NCBI RefSeq assembly: GCF_014193255.1
Contig: NZ_JACHZB010000007.1
Location: forward strand, 124,001-188,000
DNA length: 64,000 nucleotides
Direction of reading: 5' to 3'
From: Rhizobium sp. BK196
Lineage (GTDB): Bacteria; Pseudomonadota; Alphaproteobacteria; Rhizobiales; Rhizobiaceae
In this document: in pieces, positions 17,229-26,108 of the stretch
How the letters are laid out: every line of letters starts with the position of its first letter
How positions within the stretch are numbered: position 1 is the first letter of the stretch
Position numbers and translations under genes: made by a program
The notes under the pieces: model-generated
Databases searched by the model: none
What the model saw: the letters and a program-made list of their open reading frames with translations, nothing else
What the model was told of the DNA's origin: nothing

Positions 17229-19532
17229 ATGAAGCCACATAACCCGGACAGGGTCCCTAAGGATGTGTATCTGTCGTTTGTGAGTTCTCTCTCCGGGAAC
17301 CGCATGACGCTTTTGGCTGGCGTCATTGTACATTCCGCAACCTTTCTGGCGGTAGCCGCCAAAACCCAATCCCCGGTCTACATATTCCTGGCCGTTGCCG
17401 TCATCCTCGTGTTCTGCGCCCGCATGGCGATCTTCCGCCTGTTCGACAAGGTGAACAAGGACGCGCTGTCATTTGCCGAGATCGAGCGGTGGGAGAAAAT
17501 TCTCGTAGTCGGAGCAGCCGGCATTACGACGCTCCTCGGTATCGGCAGCGGTTATGCCATCTTCTTCACGCGCGATTCCTTTGCCGAACTCGCCTGTATT
17601 GCAGTGACCATGGCGACGATGGTTTCCGTCGTCGGCCGCAACTATGGCTCGCGCATGGCGGTCGATTTGCAGACCTTCTCCTGTTGCCTGCCGATGATCA
17701 TCTGCAGCGTGATGACGCTGGATTTCTACCGCGGCATCCTGTCGGTCTTCCTCATTCCTTTCTGGCTGACGACGCGGGCGATGGCGACCGGCGTGCGCGA
17801 GTTCCTCTACGAGAATGTGATCGCGCGCCGCGAGATCGCTTCGATTGCTGATCGTTTCGATACGGCGCTGAGCAATATGCCGCACGGCCTCGTCATGGTC
17901 GACGAGGAGAATCGGATCCAGGTCATCAACCGCAAGGCCTGCGAACTTTTGAAAATTGGCGCACCGGACCGGCTGAAGGATCGCGATCTTGGCGCGGTGT
18001 TGCGTTATGGCGCGCGCTACAGCTTCATGGATGCCTCGCAACCCGAGTTGATCCTGCGGCAATTGACGCAGGTCGCCGAAGGCAGCCTGTCGCGCACGCT
18101 CATTCATTTCCCCGAGGCACTGTCGCTGGAATTCTCAGCCAGCCGGCGTGCGGACGGTGGCGCGGTATTGATCTTCGAAGACGTTTCGACCCGTGTGAAG
18201 GCCGAGCAGAAGATCCTGCACATGGTGCGCTTCGACGCGCTGACCGGCCTGCCGAACCGCGAGTATTTCGGCCATCTCGTACAGGATTATCTCGTCAGAC
18301 AATCGAAGAAGCGAGGCCCCCTCGGCTTCATGATTCTCGATATCGACGAGTTCAAGCATGTCAACGACATGCGAGGGCATGTCACGGGCGACCATCTGCT
18401 GTGCGCCATCGCCATGCGGGTCAAGGAGATGGCCGGCAACGCCATCGTCGGCCGGCTGATGGGCGATCAGTTCATCTTGTTCTTCCCGCATGCGCGTGAT
18501 CGGCAGGTGCTGGATGCCAGCATCCGCAAGCTGCACGCCGCAATCCAGGGGCAGTACGAAGTCGATGAGATAACTTTCCTCGTCTCGCTCAGTGCCGGTT
18601 ACGCCGTTCTCGAGAGCGACGCTTTCGCCATGGACGAATGGAGCGTCAAGGCCGACCTTGCGCTGTTCGAAAGCAAGTCGCGCTTAAAAGGCGGCATCAT
18701 GGGTTTCGAGCATGAAATGGATGGCCGCTATATCGAACAGCAGAAGCTCAAGGCGGATCTTCGCGAGGCGGTGGCTGCAAATGCGCTGCACCTCATGTTC
18801 CAGCCGATGTTCAAGGCCGATGGTACGCGCATCGAATGCGCCGAAGCACTGGCTCGCTGGGTGCATCCGGAAAAGGGTTCTATTCCGCCCGATGTCTTCA
18901 TTCGCCTCGCCGAAGAGATGGGCATAATTTCGCAGATCACGCGCTTCGTGCTGTTCAAGGCCTGCGAAGAATGCATGAACTGGCCGGACCATATCGCCGT
19001 TTCAGTCAATCTGTCGGCACGTGACCTTCGCGACGCGGATATCCTGTCCGTGGTTTCGGATGCACTGGCGTATTCCGGTCTCGAGGCATCACGCCTGCAT
19101 CTGGAAATCACCGAAAGCAGCCTCATCGACGAGCCGGGTGTCGTTCGTGCAATCCTCGCCGAATTGCGCAGCCGCGACATTACCATCGCCATCGACGATT
19201 TCGGGACCGGCTTCTCCAGTCTCAGCTATCTCGACACGCTGCCGCTCGATATCGTCAAGATCGACCGCTCCTTTGTGCGTAATATCGTCGAAGATACGCG
19301 TCGCCTGAAACTGCTGCGCGGCACGGTTCATCTCGCCCGAGAGCTCGGCCTCAAAATCGTGGTCGAAGGTGTTGAAACCCACGAGCAGCTGGTGCTTCTC
19401 AACAAGTACCGCAGCACGGATCTCATACAGGGTTACGTCTTTTCCCCGCCCGTCCCCTCGAAAGAAATCGGCATTCTCTCGCAGGCTCTCAACCGCCGCA
19501 CGGCACCGCGGCGGCGCAGCAAGGTCGCCTGA
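17229..19532 (+). CDS. Membrane PAS-GGDEF-EAL protein, probable c-di-GMP phosphodiesterase
   Basis: A 767-residue inner-membrane protein. Residues 27-185 hold about five hydrophobic segments, followed by a PAS-like domain (205-325), a GGDEF domain (330-490) and an EAL domain (505-750). The GGDEF signature reads MGDQF at 411-415, so cyclase activity is unlikely. The EAL domain keeps E539, N594, E626, D656, D657, K677, E713 and Q734, so it should hydrolyse c-di-GMP; the altered GGDEF domain may sense GTP. Start at 17229 follows AGGGAAA; an in-frame ATG at 17151 would add 26 residues without a ribosome site. Confidence 0.92.
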   Translation: MKPHNPDRVPKDVYLSFVSSLSGNRMTLLAGVIVHSATFLAVAAKTQSPVYIFLAVAVILVFCARMAIFRLFDKVNKDALSFAEIERWEKILVVGAAGITTLLGIGSGYAIFFTRDSFAELACIAVTMATMVSVVGRNYGSRMAVDLQTFSCCLPMIICSVMTLDFYRGILSVFLIPFWLTTRAMATGVREFLYENVIARREIASIADRFDTALSNMPHGLVMVDEENRIQVINRKACELLKIGAPDRLKDRDLGAVLRYGARYSFMDASQPELILRQLTQVAEGSLSRTLIHFPEALSLEFSASRRADGGAVLIFEDVSTRVKAEQKILHMVRFDALTGLPNREYFGHLVQDYLVRQSKKRGPLGFMILDIDEFKHVNDMRGHVTGDHLLCAIAMRVKEMAGNAIVGRLMGDQFILFFPHARDRQVLDASIRKLHAAIQGQYEVDEITFLVSLSAGYAVLESDAFAMDEWSVKADLALFESKSRLKGGIMGFEHEMDGRYIEQQKLKADLREAVAANALHLMFQPMFKADGTRIECAEALARWVHPEKGSIPPDVFIRLAEEMGIISQITRFVLFKACEECMNWPDHIAVSVNLSARDLRDADILSVVSDALAYSGLEASRLHLEITESSLIDEPGVVRAILAELRSRDITIAIDDFGTGFSSLSYLDTLPLDIVKIDRSFVRNIVEDTRRLKLLRGTVHLARELGLKIVVEGVETHEQLVLLNKYRSTDLIQGYVFSPPVPSKEIGILSQALNRRTAPRRRSKVA

Positions 19533-19674
19533 TCGCGGCGCCACCCGACGGTGTGACCACGGGTATATGCATGGCCGTTAACCTTAATAATTCAAATACG
19601 GCCCAAATTCTTATCAAATCTTGCGCTTTAACGAACGAGATATGATTAATGACCCGTTAACAACGGGGTCCAAC

Positions 19675-20427
19675 ATGGCATCTGTCCCTTTCAGTACCAG
19701 TGACTTTTCGAAAAAGGTTCTCGAAATTCTTGACAATATCGAATATCGCCGCGTCGAGAGCACAGAAGACATGGAGGATGTCGAGCGGCTGCGTTACAAG
19801 GCTTACAAGGCGCACGACACGCTGGCGCTGGCGCCGAAGGGACTGCTCGACGACACCGATTTCGACAGCCATGCCTACGTTTTCGGGCTCTATTATTACG
19901 GTGAGCTGGTCAGCACGATCCGCATCCACTACGTGACCCCGGAGCATCGCGTCAGCCAATCGGCCGGCGCCTTTCCGGAAGCGATCGACGCGCTTCTGGA
20001 CGCCGGCCTCAGCCTGATCGACCCGGCGCGTTTTGCCGCCGATCCGGAGCTGACGGCCGATCTGACCTGGATCCCGTATCTGACATTGCGACCGAGCATC
20101 GTCGCTGCTGCGCATTTCCGCGCGCACCGGGTGCTGCAGTTCGTCCGTCCACCGCATGCGGCCTTCTACAAGCGCGTCTTTTACGCCGATACTGTTGTGC
20201 CGGGCCGGAAGGCGAAGAATTACGGAATCGACATGACGCTCATGGCGACCAACGTCATCGAGGTCGGCCGCAAGCTTCTCACGCGTTATCCCTTCTTCAT
20301 TTCCAGCGCCAGCGAGCAGCGGATGATGTTCGCGCGCAGCCCTGGAAGCACGCTGCCTTCGCTCACCATCGTTCCCACCGCTCGTTTCGTGCCGGAAGGC
20401 CAGCTCGGAACGGATCTGCCGCTTTGA
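19675..20427 (+). CDS. Acyltransferase of the FeeM/LuxI-like GNAT superfamily
   Basis: A 250-residue protein with an acyl-CoA N-acyltransferase-like fold. The region VERLRYKAYKAHDTLA (about 36-51), DDTDFDSHAYVFGLYYYGELVSTIRIHYV (about 60-88) resembles the N-terminal half of autoinducer synthases and N-acyl amino acid synthases (FeeM): an RxR-type loop, a conserved Asp, and an SxR strand. A second conserved block is PHAAFYKRVFYADTVVPGRK. It has no signal peptide. It follows the c-di-GMP phosphodiesterase gene by 142 bases. The start is uncertain: ATGs at 19642 and 19675 are both in frame. The substrate is unknown. Confidence 0.7.
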   Translation: MASVPFSTSDFSKKVLEILDNIEYRRVESTEDMEDVERLRYKAYKAHDTLALAPKGLLDDTDFDSHAYVFGLYYYGELVSTIRIHYVTPEHRVSQSAGAFPEAIDALLDAGLSLIDPARFAADPELTADLTWIPYLTLRPSIVAAAHFRAHRVLQFVRPPHAAFYKRVFYADTVVPGRKAKNYGIDMTLMATNVIEVGRKLLTRYPFFISSASEQRMMFARSPGSTLPSLTIVPTARFVPEGQLGTDLPL

Positions 20428-20536
20428 TTCCTCCATAGGGAATGCTCTCTTCACATCAGGAGAGGGGCATCCCTGCGGCATTCTCATGCATTGCGCTTTC
20501 GCCCGTCATTGTGTAATCCCTGCGGGTGGGGATTTG

Positions 20537-20552
20537 CCTCGCCGAGGCGAGG
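20537..20552. other. Small GC hairpin before the subunit IV-like gene
   Basis: CCTCGC-CGAG-GCGAGG is a six-pair stem with a tetraloop, 40 bases upstream of the ATG of the subunit IV-like gene. It has no T tract, so it is unlikely to be a terminator; it may be part of the 5' UTR. A bulged hairpin also spans 20438-20475. Confidence 0.4.
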
Positions 20553-20592
20553 GAATCAGGCAGCGCTAAGGCATTTCAGGGAGACGATATTC

Positions 20593-20817
20593 ATGGCCGA
20601 ACATCATACCGGACCGGTCGAGACCGGCGCGCCGATGGACTACAAGGAACATGAGAAGACCTACAACATGTTCATTGCCGGCACGAAATACGGCACGATG
20701 ATTCTGGTCGCCCTGATGCTTGCTATGACTGCGGGTTTCTTCGGCGGCGCCGGCTTCCTCGGCGGCATTCTCGTCTTCCTCATCATCCTCGTCGCCGGCA
20801 TCTTCCTGCTCCGCTAA
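20593..20817 (+). CDS. aa3-type cytochrome c oxidase subunit IV-like small membrane protein
   Basis: A 74-residue protein with a charged N-terminal half (MDYKEHEKTYNMFI) and a glycine-rich hydrophobic C-terminal half (about residues 33-74, two closely spaced segments around GGAGFLGG). This matches the bacterial aa3-type cytochrome c oxidase subunit IV family (PF07835), small membrane proteins found in alphaproteobacteria. The start was taken at MAEHHTG. It lies immediately upstream of pntAa on the same strand, the arrangement commonly seen in rhizobia, so it may act with the transhydrogenase rather than, or as well as, with the oxidase. Confidence 0.83.
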   Translation: MAEHHTGPVETGAPMDYKEHEKTYNMFIAGTKYGTMILVALMLAMTAGFFGGAGFLGGILVFLIILVAGIFLLR

Positions 20818-20921
20818 GCGCGGTCTGCGGAAGACAAGTTTTCCGAACTTTGTGATGTAGATGCTTGGCCCGCGCAGGCAGGCAGCTTGCGACGGTCCAG
20901 CTGACCCGGAGGAGGGGGCAG

Positions 20922-22070
20922 TTGGCCAATATCGTTTTCGTAGCAAAGGAAATCACAGGCGATGAGACGCGTGTTGCCGCGTCCGTCGAAACCGTGAAAA
21001 AGATAAAGTCGTTCGGCTTCGATGTCGTGGTGGAAGCGGGCGCCGGAACACTTTCACGCATTCCGGACAGTGAGTTCGAGGCGGTGGGCGCCGCAATCGG
21101 CGCTTTTGCAGATGCAGCGTCGGCCGACGTTATCCTCAAGGTCCGCCGGCCGAGCGAGAGCGAGATTTCCGGCTATAAGACCGGTGCCGTCGTCATTGCC
21201 ATCATGGATCCCTACGGCAATGACGAGGCCGTCGCCGCGATGGCACGCGCTGGTCTTTCCACCTTCGCCATGGAGTTGATGCCGCGCATCACCCGCGCCC
21301 AGTCCATGGACGTGCTTTCGTCGCAGGCCAATCTCGCCGGCTACCAGGCGGTCATCGAGGCAGCCGCGGTCTATGACCGCGCCATGCCGATGATGATGAC
21401 GGCAGCCGGTACTATTCCTGCCGCCAAGGTTTTCGTCATGGGGGCGGGCGTTGCCGGCCTTCAGGCGATTGCGACGGCACGGCGGCTCGGTGCCGCCGTT
21501 TCGGCAACCGATGTTCGCCCCGCAGCGAAAGAACAGGTTGCATCTCTCGGCGCAAAGTTCATCGCCGCAGAGGATGACGAGTTCAAGGCGGCGGAAACGG
21601 CCGGCGGCTACGCCAAGGAAATGTCGGCCGACTATCAGGCCAAGCAGGCCGCACTCGTGGCCGAACACATCTCCAAGCAGGACATTGTCATTACCACAGC
21701 TCTCATTCCCGGCCGTCCGGCGCCGCGGCTCGTCTCGCGCGCCATGCTGGCTTCGATGAAGCCGGGGGCGATTGCTGTCGATCTCGCAGTCGAGCGCGGC
21801 GGCAATATTGAAGGTGTGGTAGCAGGGCAGGTCGCCGATGTCGAAGGTGTGAAGGTGATCGGCTTTGCGAACATGGCGGGCCGTGTGGCCGCCAGTGCCT
21901 CAGCGCTTTACGCCAAGAACCTGGTCACCTTCCTGGAGACGATGGTGAACAAGGAAACAAAATCGGTCGTGCTCAACCTCGAGGACGAGCTGATCAAGGC
22001 GACGATGCTGACTTATGCGGGCGACGTGGTGCATCCGGCATTCGGCGGCGCCAAGAAGGGGGATAACTGA
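20922..22070 (+). CDS. pntAA: NAD(P) transhydrogenase, soluble alpha-1 subunit
   Basis: A 382-residue NAD(H)-binding domain I of the proton-translocating transhydrogenase, which uses the proton gradient to reduce NADP+ with NADH. The Rossmann motif is VMGAGVAGLQAIATARRLGA followed by VSATDVRPAAKEQ. The alanine-dehydrogenase-like N-terminus (IVFVAKEITGDETRVA) and mobile loop region with YAKEMS are present. The TTG start at 20922 was chosen because GGAGGAGGGGGCAG lies directly before it and the protein then begins MANIVFVAKE, as expected. Its stop overlaps the start of pntAB by one base (TGATG). Confidence 0.95.
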   Translation: MANIVFVAKEITGDETRVAASVETVKKIKSFGFDVVVEAGAGTLSRIPDSEFEAVGAAIGAFADAASADVILKVRRPSESEISGYKTGAVVIAIMDPYGNDEAVAAMARAGLSTFAMELMPRITRAQSMDVLSSQANLAGYQAVIEAAAVYDRAMPMMMTAAGTIPAAKVFVMGAGVAGLQAIATARRLGAAVSATDVRPAAKEQVASLGAKFIAAEDDEFKAAETAGGYAKEMSADYQAKQAALVAEHISKQDIVITTALIPGRPAPRLVSRAMLASMKPGAIAVDLAVERGGNIEGVVAGQVADVEGVKVIGFANMAGRVAASASALYAKNLVTFLETMVNKETKSVVLNLEDELIKATMLTYAGDVVHPAFGGAKKGDN

Positions 22071-22468
22071 TGGCCAGTGAAGCAATGGACAAGGCGCTGG
22101 AGCAGCTCGACCAAGCCGTCACCGCGGTCATCGCCGCTGCTGCCCAGGCGCCTGAAGCGGCAAGTGCCGCCACCGGCGGGGCGATCGATCCCTTCGTCTT
22201 TCAGCTCGCGATCTTCGTGCTGTCGATCTTCGTCGGCTACTACGTCGTCTGGTCGGTAACGCCGGCGCTGCATACGCCGCTGATGGCCGTTACCAACGCG
22301 ATCTCCTCAGTCATTGTCGTCGGTGCACTGCTTGCCGTCGGCATATCGAGCAGTGGGCTTGCTACCGGCTTCGGTTTTGTGGCGCTCGTTCTTGTCTCGG
22401 TGAATATCTTCGGCGGCTTCCTCGTCACGCAGCGCATGCTGGCGATGTACCGCAAGAAGGACAAGTGA
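22070..22468 (+). CDS. pntAB: NAD(P) transhydrogenase, membrane alpha-2 subunit
   Basis: A 132-residue membrane protein with an Ala-rich N-terminal linker and about three or four transmembrane helices (from IDPFVFQLAIFVLSIFVGYYVVW to VNIFGGFLVTQRMLAMYRKKDK). It matches the C-terminal membrane half of PntA, which in rhizobia is a separate polypeptide. It is translationally coupled to pntAA, and pntB follows after 10 bases. Confidence 0.95.
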   Translation: MASEAMDKALEQLDQAVTAVIAAAAQAPEAASAATGGAIDPFVFQLAIFVLSIFVGYYVVWSVTPALHTPLMAVTNAISSVIVVGALLAVGISSSGLATGFGFVALVLVSVNIFGGFLVTQRMLAMYRKKDK

Positions 22469-22478
22469 GGCCGCACGA

Positions 22479-23873
22479 ATGACCAATATTGCAGCCTTCC
22501 TCTATCTTGTCTCCGGCGTCCTGTTCATTCTGGCGCTTCGCGGGCTCTCGCATCCGGCCACCAGCCGCAAGGGCAATCTCTACGGCATGATCGGCATGGG
22601 GATCGCCATTCTCACGACGCTGGTGCTGGCGACGCCGAATTTTGGCGGCTTTGTGCTCATCATTCTCGGCCTTGCCATCGGTGGCAGCGCTGGTGCCTAT
22701 ATCGCCCGCACTATTGCGATGACCTCGATGCCGCAGCTTGTTGCCGGTTTCCACTCGCTGGTGGGCCTCGCCGCAGTTCTCGTTGCCGCATCGGCACTCT
22801 ATACGCCGGGCTCTTTCGGCATTGGCGAGATTGGCCAGATCCACACTGAAGCCCGTATCGAAATGGCGATCGGTGTGGCGATTGGTGCGCTGACCTTCAC
22901 CGGCTCGATCATCGCCTTCCTGAAGCTCGACGGGCGCATGTCCGGCAAGCCGATCCTGCTGCCCTTCCGTCATGTGATCAACATCGCTCTGCTTGCCCTG
23001 ATCGTGCTCTTCATCGTCGGGCTGGCGGTGACGGAAAGCCATTTCGATTTCTGGGCCGTCGTCGCTTTGTCGCTGGCTCTCGGCGTGCTGCTCATCGTGC
23101 CGATTGGTGGCGCCGACATGCCGGTTGTCGTATCCATGCTCAACTCTTACTCGGGCTGGGCTGCTGCCGGCATCGGCTTCACGCTCGGCAATCTGGCGCT
23201 CATTATCACCGGCGCACTGGTCGGTTCTTCGGGCGCGATCCTGTCCTACATCATGTGCAAGGGCATGAATCGCTCTTTCATCTCCGTCATCCTGGGCGGT
23301 TTTGGTGGGGAGACGGGCGGCAATGCGGCGGATAATTCGGACAAGACCGTCAAGCTTGGTTCGGCAGAGGACGCTGCCTACCTGATGGCAAACGCTTCCA
23401 AGGTCATCATCGTGCCGGGATATGGCATGGCCGTGGCGCAGGCGCAGCATGCATTGCGCGAGTTGGTCGACAATCTCAAGAAGAACGGTGTGGAAGTGAA
23501 ATACGCGATCCACCCGGTCGCCGGGCGCATGCCGGGCCATATGAACGTGCTGCTTGCCGAGGCCAATGTGCCCTATGACGAGGTCTTCGAGCTTGAGGAT
23601 ATCAACTCGGAATTTGCCCAGGCCGATGTTGCCTATGTCATCGGCGCCAACGACGTCACCAATCCGGCGGCGCGCGACGACAAGTCGTCGCCGATCTACG
23701 GCATGCCGATCCTCGACGTCGACAAGGCCAAAACCTGCCTGTTCGTGAAACGTTCGCTCGGCTCGGGCTACGCCGGCATCGACAATACTCTGTTCTACAA
23801 GGACAGCACGATGATGCTGCTTGGAGACGCCAAGAAGGTGACCGAAGAGATCAACAAGTCAATCGCTCACTAA
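22479..23873 (+). CDS. pntB: NAD(P) transhydrogenase beta subunit
   Basis: A 464-residue subunit containing the rest of the membrane channel (about nine helices, residues 1-270) and the NADP(H)-binding domain III (about 290-464). Domain III signatures are IIVPGYGMAVAQAQHALREL, HPVAGRMPGHMNVLLAEANV, VIGANDVTNPAA and KRSLGSGYAGIDN. It completes the three-gene pnt operon. A moderate terminator-like hairpin follows the stop. Confidence 0.96.
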   Translation: MTNIAAFLYLVSGVLFILALRGLSHPATSRKGNLYGMIGMGIAILTTLVLATPNFGGFVLIILGLAIGGSAGAYIARTIAMTSMPQLVAGFHSLVGLAAVLVAASALYTPGSFGIGEIGQIHTEARIEMAIGVAIGALTFTGSIIAFLKLDGRMSGKPILLPFRHVINIALLALIVLFIVGLAVTESHFDFWAVVALSLALGVLLIVPIGGADMPVVVSMLNSYSGWAAAGIGFTLGNLALIITGALVGSSGAILSYIMCKGMNRSFISVILGGFGGETGGNAADNSDKTVKLGSAEDAAYLMANASKVIIVPGYGMAVAQAQHALRELVDNLKKNGVEVKYAIHPVAGRMPGHMNVLLAEANVPYDEVFELEDINSEFAQADVAYVIGANDVTNPAARDDKSSPIYGMPILDVDKAKTCLFVKRSLGSGYAGIDNTLFYKDSTMMLLGDAKKVTEEINKSIAH

Positions 23874-23876
23874 CCG

Positions 23877-23902
23877 AAAGGCCCGCTTCGTCAGGCTTTT
23901 CT
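23877..23902 (+). terminator. Probable terminator of the pnt operon
   Basis: AAAGGCC and GGCTTTT pair with a bulged G around a CGCTTCGTCA loop, ending in TTTT. It starts three bases after the pntB stop. The stem is modest. Confidence 0.5.
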
Positions 23903-23919
23903 TCCATTGCGGCCAACTG

Positions 23920-24402
23920 TCAGATTTCGCCCGGCACCAGCGTCATCTTCTCGACGCCGACGGCAAGGTTGAGACCCTCTTGCGCCTGCAGGTTCAGCGG
24001 TTGCAGCATAAAGGCCTTGTCCGTGCCGCCGGCAATGACTTTGGCACCTGCGCCGGCGCCGAGGCTGGCGTCCGCGCCGACGCCGTAATATTCGCCGGCG
24101 AGTGCAAAATCAGGCATATTGGTGCCGGTCTTGGCGAGCACCTGCCAGATCATCACGCTCTTGCCGGTCTGGCCGATATCAATGCCGAATTTCTCGATCT
24201 TGCCGGCATAAACCGCCTTCGGGCCACCGGACGCAGGCGTATAGGTGCAGATCAGATTCTTTTCAGACGTAACGATCAACCCCTGTCCACCATCCGATCC
24301 GCAGACGAGCCGGCCAAGCGATATATAATCGGCTGCAGCGGCCGGGCCGGCCCAGGCTGCGGCCGAGACGACTGCCGCGGCAATCATGGTTTGCTTGAAC
24401 AT
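23920..24402 (-). CDS. Exported DUF992 protein
   Basis: A 160-residue protein with a Sec signal peptide (MFKQTMIAAAVV, then AAWAGPAAAA, cut near residue 23). The mature part matches DUF992: LGRLVCGSDGG, NLICTYTP, a central GTN-MPDFALAGEYYGVGADASLGAGAGAKVIAGG block and FMLQPLNLQAQEGLNLAVGV. The two cysteines could form one disulfide. AAGGAGAAGGACC precedes the ATG. The upstream 62-base gap carries a near-consensus extracytoplasmic stress promoter. The family is confined mainly to alphaproteobacteria and has no assigned function. Confidence 0.88.
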   Translation of the reverse strand: MFKQTMIAAAVVSAAAWAGPAAAADYISLGRLVCGSDGGQGLIVTSEKNLICTYTPASGGPKAVYAGKIEKFGIDIGQTGKSVMIWQVLAKTGTNMPDFALAGEYYGVGADASLGAGAGAKVIAGGTDKAFMLQPLNLQAQEGLNLAVGVEKMTLVPGEI

Positions 24403-24432
24403 GGTCCTTCTCCTTTTGAACGACCTGTTCGA

Positions 24433-24457
24433 AACGGGCGGTTGCAGTGATTGTTCC
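24433..24457 (-). promoter_or_regulatory. EcfG/RpoE2-type promoter of the DUF992 gene
   Basis: Read on the minus strand the sequence is GGAAC, 16 bases, CGTT. This equals the GGAAC-N16/17-CGTT consensus known for the alphaproteobacterial general stress sigma factor. It lies 31 bases upstream of the ATG, in the correct orientation, between the kinase stop and the DUF992 start. Confidence 0.65.
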
Positions 24458-24464
24458 GGTGGCG

Positions 24465-26108
24465 CTACTCCCGCGCCATCGTCCCACGCTGGGCGGTGAG
24501 GATCCAGACGAGACCTTCCGGGCGGAAGTCGACATCAACCTTGCCCCGGAAAGCGGATGCGGCATGTGCCTTGATGACGGTGGTGCCAAAACCGGTGCGC
24601 GAAGGCGGACTGACTGGCGGGCCGCCACTTTCAGTCCAGGTCAGACGTAGCATGTTGTCCTCCGCCGGCTGCCATTCGAAGCGCACACGGCCCTGTGGCA
24701 CGGAGAGCGCCCCGTATTTCACCGAATTGGTGGCGAGTTCATGCAGTGCCAGGCCGAGATTCTGCACGGCATCAGGCTTGAGGACGAAATCCTTGCCCTC
24801 AATTTCTACCTGCTCGCGTGCCTGCGGAAAGGCCTGGAGATGAATATCGATGACGCGATGCAGCGAGACGCCGGACCATTGCTCGCCCGTCAGAAGCTCG
24901 ATCGAGCGCACGAGCCCTTCAAGGCGGTGAGCGACGGCCAGCCGGAATGTCTCAACGCTGTCGGCCTGCTTGGAGAGCTGCCGCATCATTGCGAGAACAA
25001 GCGTCAGCAGGTTCTTGGTGCGATGAACCAGCTCATGCATGACGAAGCGCAGCCGGTCTTCGCTCTGGCTACGGTCGAAAGAGGCATTGGAAAGCGCAAT
25101 CGCCACTTGGTTGGCCTCGATGACGCTGGTTTCGACGGGAGACACGATATGGCCTTCGCCGAGCCGGTTCGCCATGTCGGCTATTTCACGGATTGTCGAG
25201 CGGACTTGCCGGGCAACGGCATAAGTGGCAAGCACGGCAACGAGCAACAGCACGAGGCCGCCGATCAACAGGAAGCGCCAGGTGCTGAGGATGGGTGCCT
25301 GGGCGGTGGCGATCGGCCCCCATACCACGGTTTTCCAGGACCAGCCGGGGATCTGCGCATAGCCCAACAGGGCATGCGGGAGGATGTCGCTGTCTTCGAA
25401 AACGCCGCTGGAAGCGACGAGCGAAGGCAGGATGCGTGGGTCGAAGGGTTCGCCGGGTTGCAGATTGGCGGGGCCGCGGCTCGCGACAACATGGCCACCC
25501 TGGTCGATAACCGCCGCAGACCAGCCGGAGGCAAGACCCTCTGTCGTGACAAGTTTGGCAAGGTCGTTGGCATTCTGGGTGATGATCAATGCGGCGACAG
25601 GACCTTCGTCGCGCGGCAGAGCGACGTTATAGACCCACATGCCGCTCGTTGCGCCCATAAAGACGTCGGAGGCTTCGATCCGGCCGGATTTCATCGCGGC
25701 CTCAAAAGCCGCGATGTTCGTTATCTTGCCGAGTGGCGTGCCGAAGGGGCGACGAGTATTCAAAAATTGCTGTCCGGCCCTGTCGACGGCGATCACGTAG
25801 AGAGTATCGCCCCGCAGTGCCGTTTCCGTACGGTTGTAGAAAGACTCATAGTCGCCGCTCTCCAGCTCCGGCGAGGAGGACAGCAGCCGCAAAGTCGTCG
25901 CCATATCCTGAAGCTGGCGGTCGATGGTGCGTGAGAGGGCGAGCGCATCCTGCGCGGTTTCGCGCTTGAGCGTAGACCGCTGGTTGTCTTCCAGCTGCAT
26001 GAGAAGAAGGGCAACGAAGGCGAAGATCGGCAGCGCAATCGCCACTGCCATGGCGATGAGATATGTTCCGATGGAAGCTTTCGGAAAAAGACGCGCAGCG
26101 AACCTCAT
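24465..26108 (-). CDS. Membrane sensor histidine kinase of the HisKA_2/HWE type
   Basis: A 547-residue kinase. Transmembrane segments at about 13-37 and 277-297 flank a 240-residue extracytoplasmic sensor (CHASE/Cache-like, with VIAVDRAGQQFLNTRRPFGTPL and ASDVFMGATSGMWVYNVALP). A HAMP-like linker (298-345) leads to a HisKA_2 dimerisation region with the phospho-accepting H362 in HELVHRTKNLL, then an ATPase domain with N-box LALHELATNSVKYGAL and GFGTTVI. No response regulator is adjacent. Kinases of this class often feed the PhyR general stress pathway in this group, an inference here strengthened slightly by the EcfG-like promoter just downstream. Confidence 0.9.
   Translation of the reverse strand: MRFAARLFPKASIGTYLIAMAVAIALPIFAFVALLLMQLEDNQRSTLKRETAQDALALSRTIDRQLQDMATTLRLLSSSPELESGDYESFYNRTETALRGDTLYVIAVDRAGQQFLNTRRPFGTPLGKITNIAAFEAAMKSGRIEASDVFMGATSGMWVYNVALPRDEGPVAALIITQNANDLAKLVTTEGLASGWSAAVIDQGGHVVASRGPANLQPGEPFDPRILPSLVASSGVFEDSDILPHALLGYAQIPGWSWKTVVWGPIATAQAPILSTWRFLLIGGLVLLLVAVLATYAVARQVRSTIREIADMANRLGEGHIVSPVETSVIEANQVAIALSNASFDRSQSEDRLRFVMHELVHRTKNLLTLVLAMMRQLSKQADSVETFRLAVAHRLEGLVRSIELLTGEQWSGVSLHRVIDIHLQAFPQAREQVEIEGKDFVLKPDAVQNLGLALHELATNSVKYGALSVPQGRVRFEWQPAEDNMLRLTWTESGGPPVSPPSRTGFGTTVIKAHAASAFRGKVDVDFRPEGLVWILTAQRGTMARE

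Noticed and set aside
17229..19532. Active diguanylate cyclase
   Set aside because: The signature is MGDQF instead of GGDEF/GGEEF, so cyclase activity is unlikely although the fold is present.
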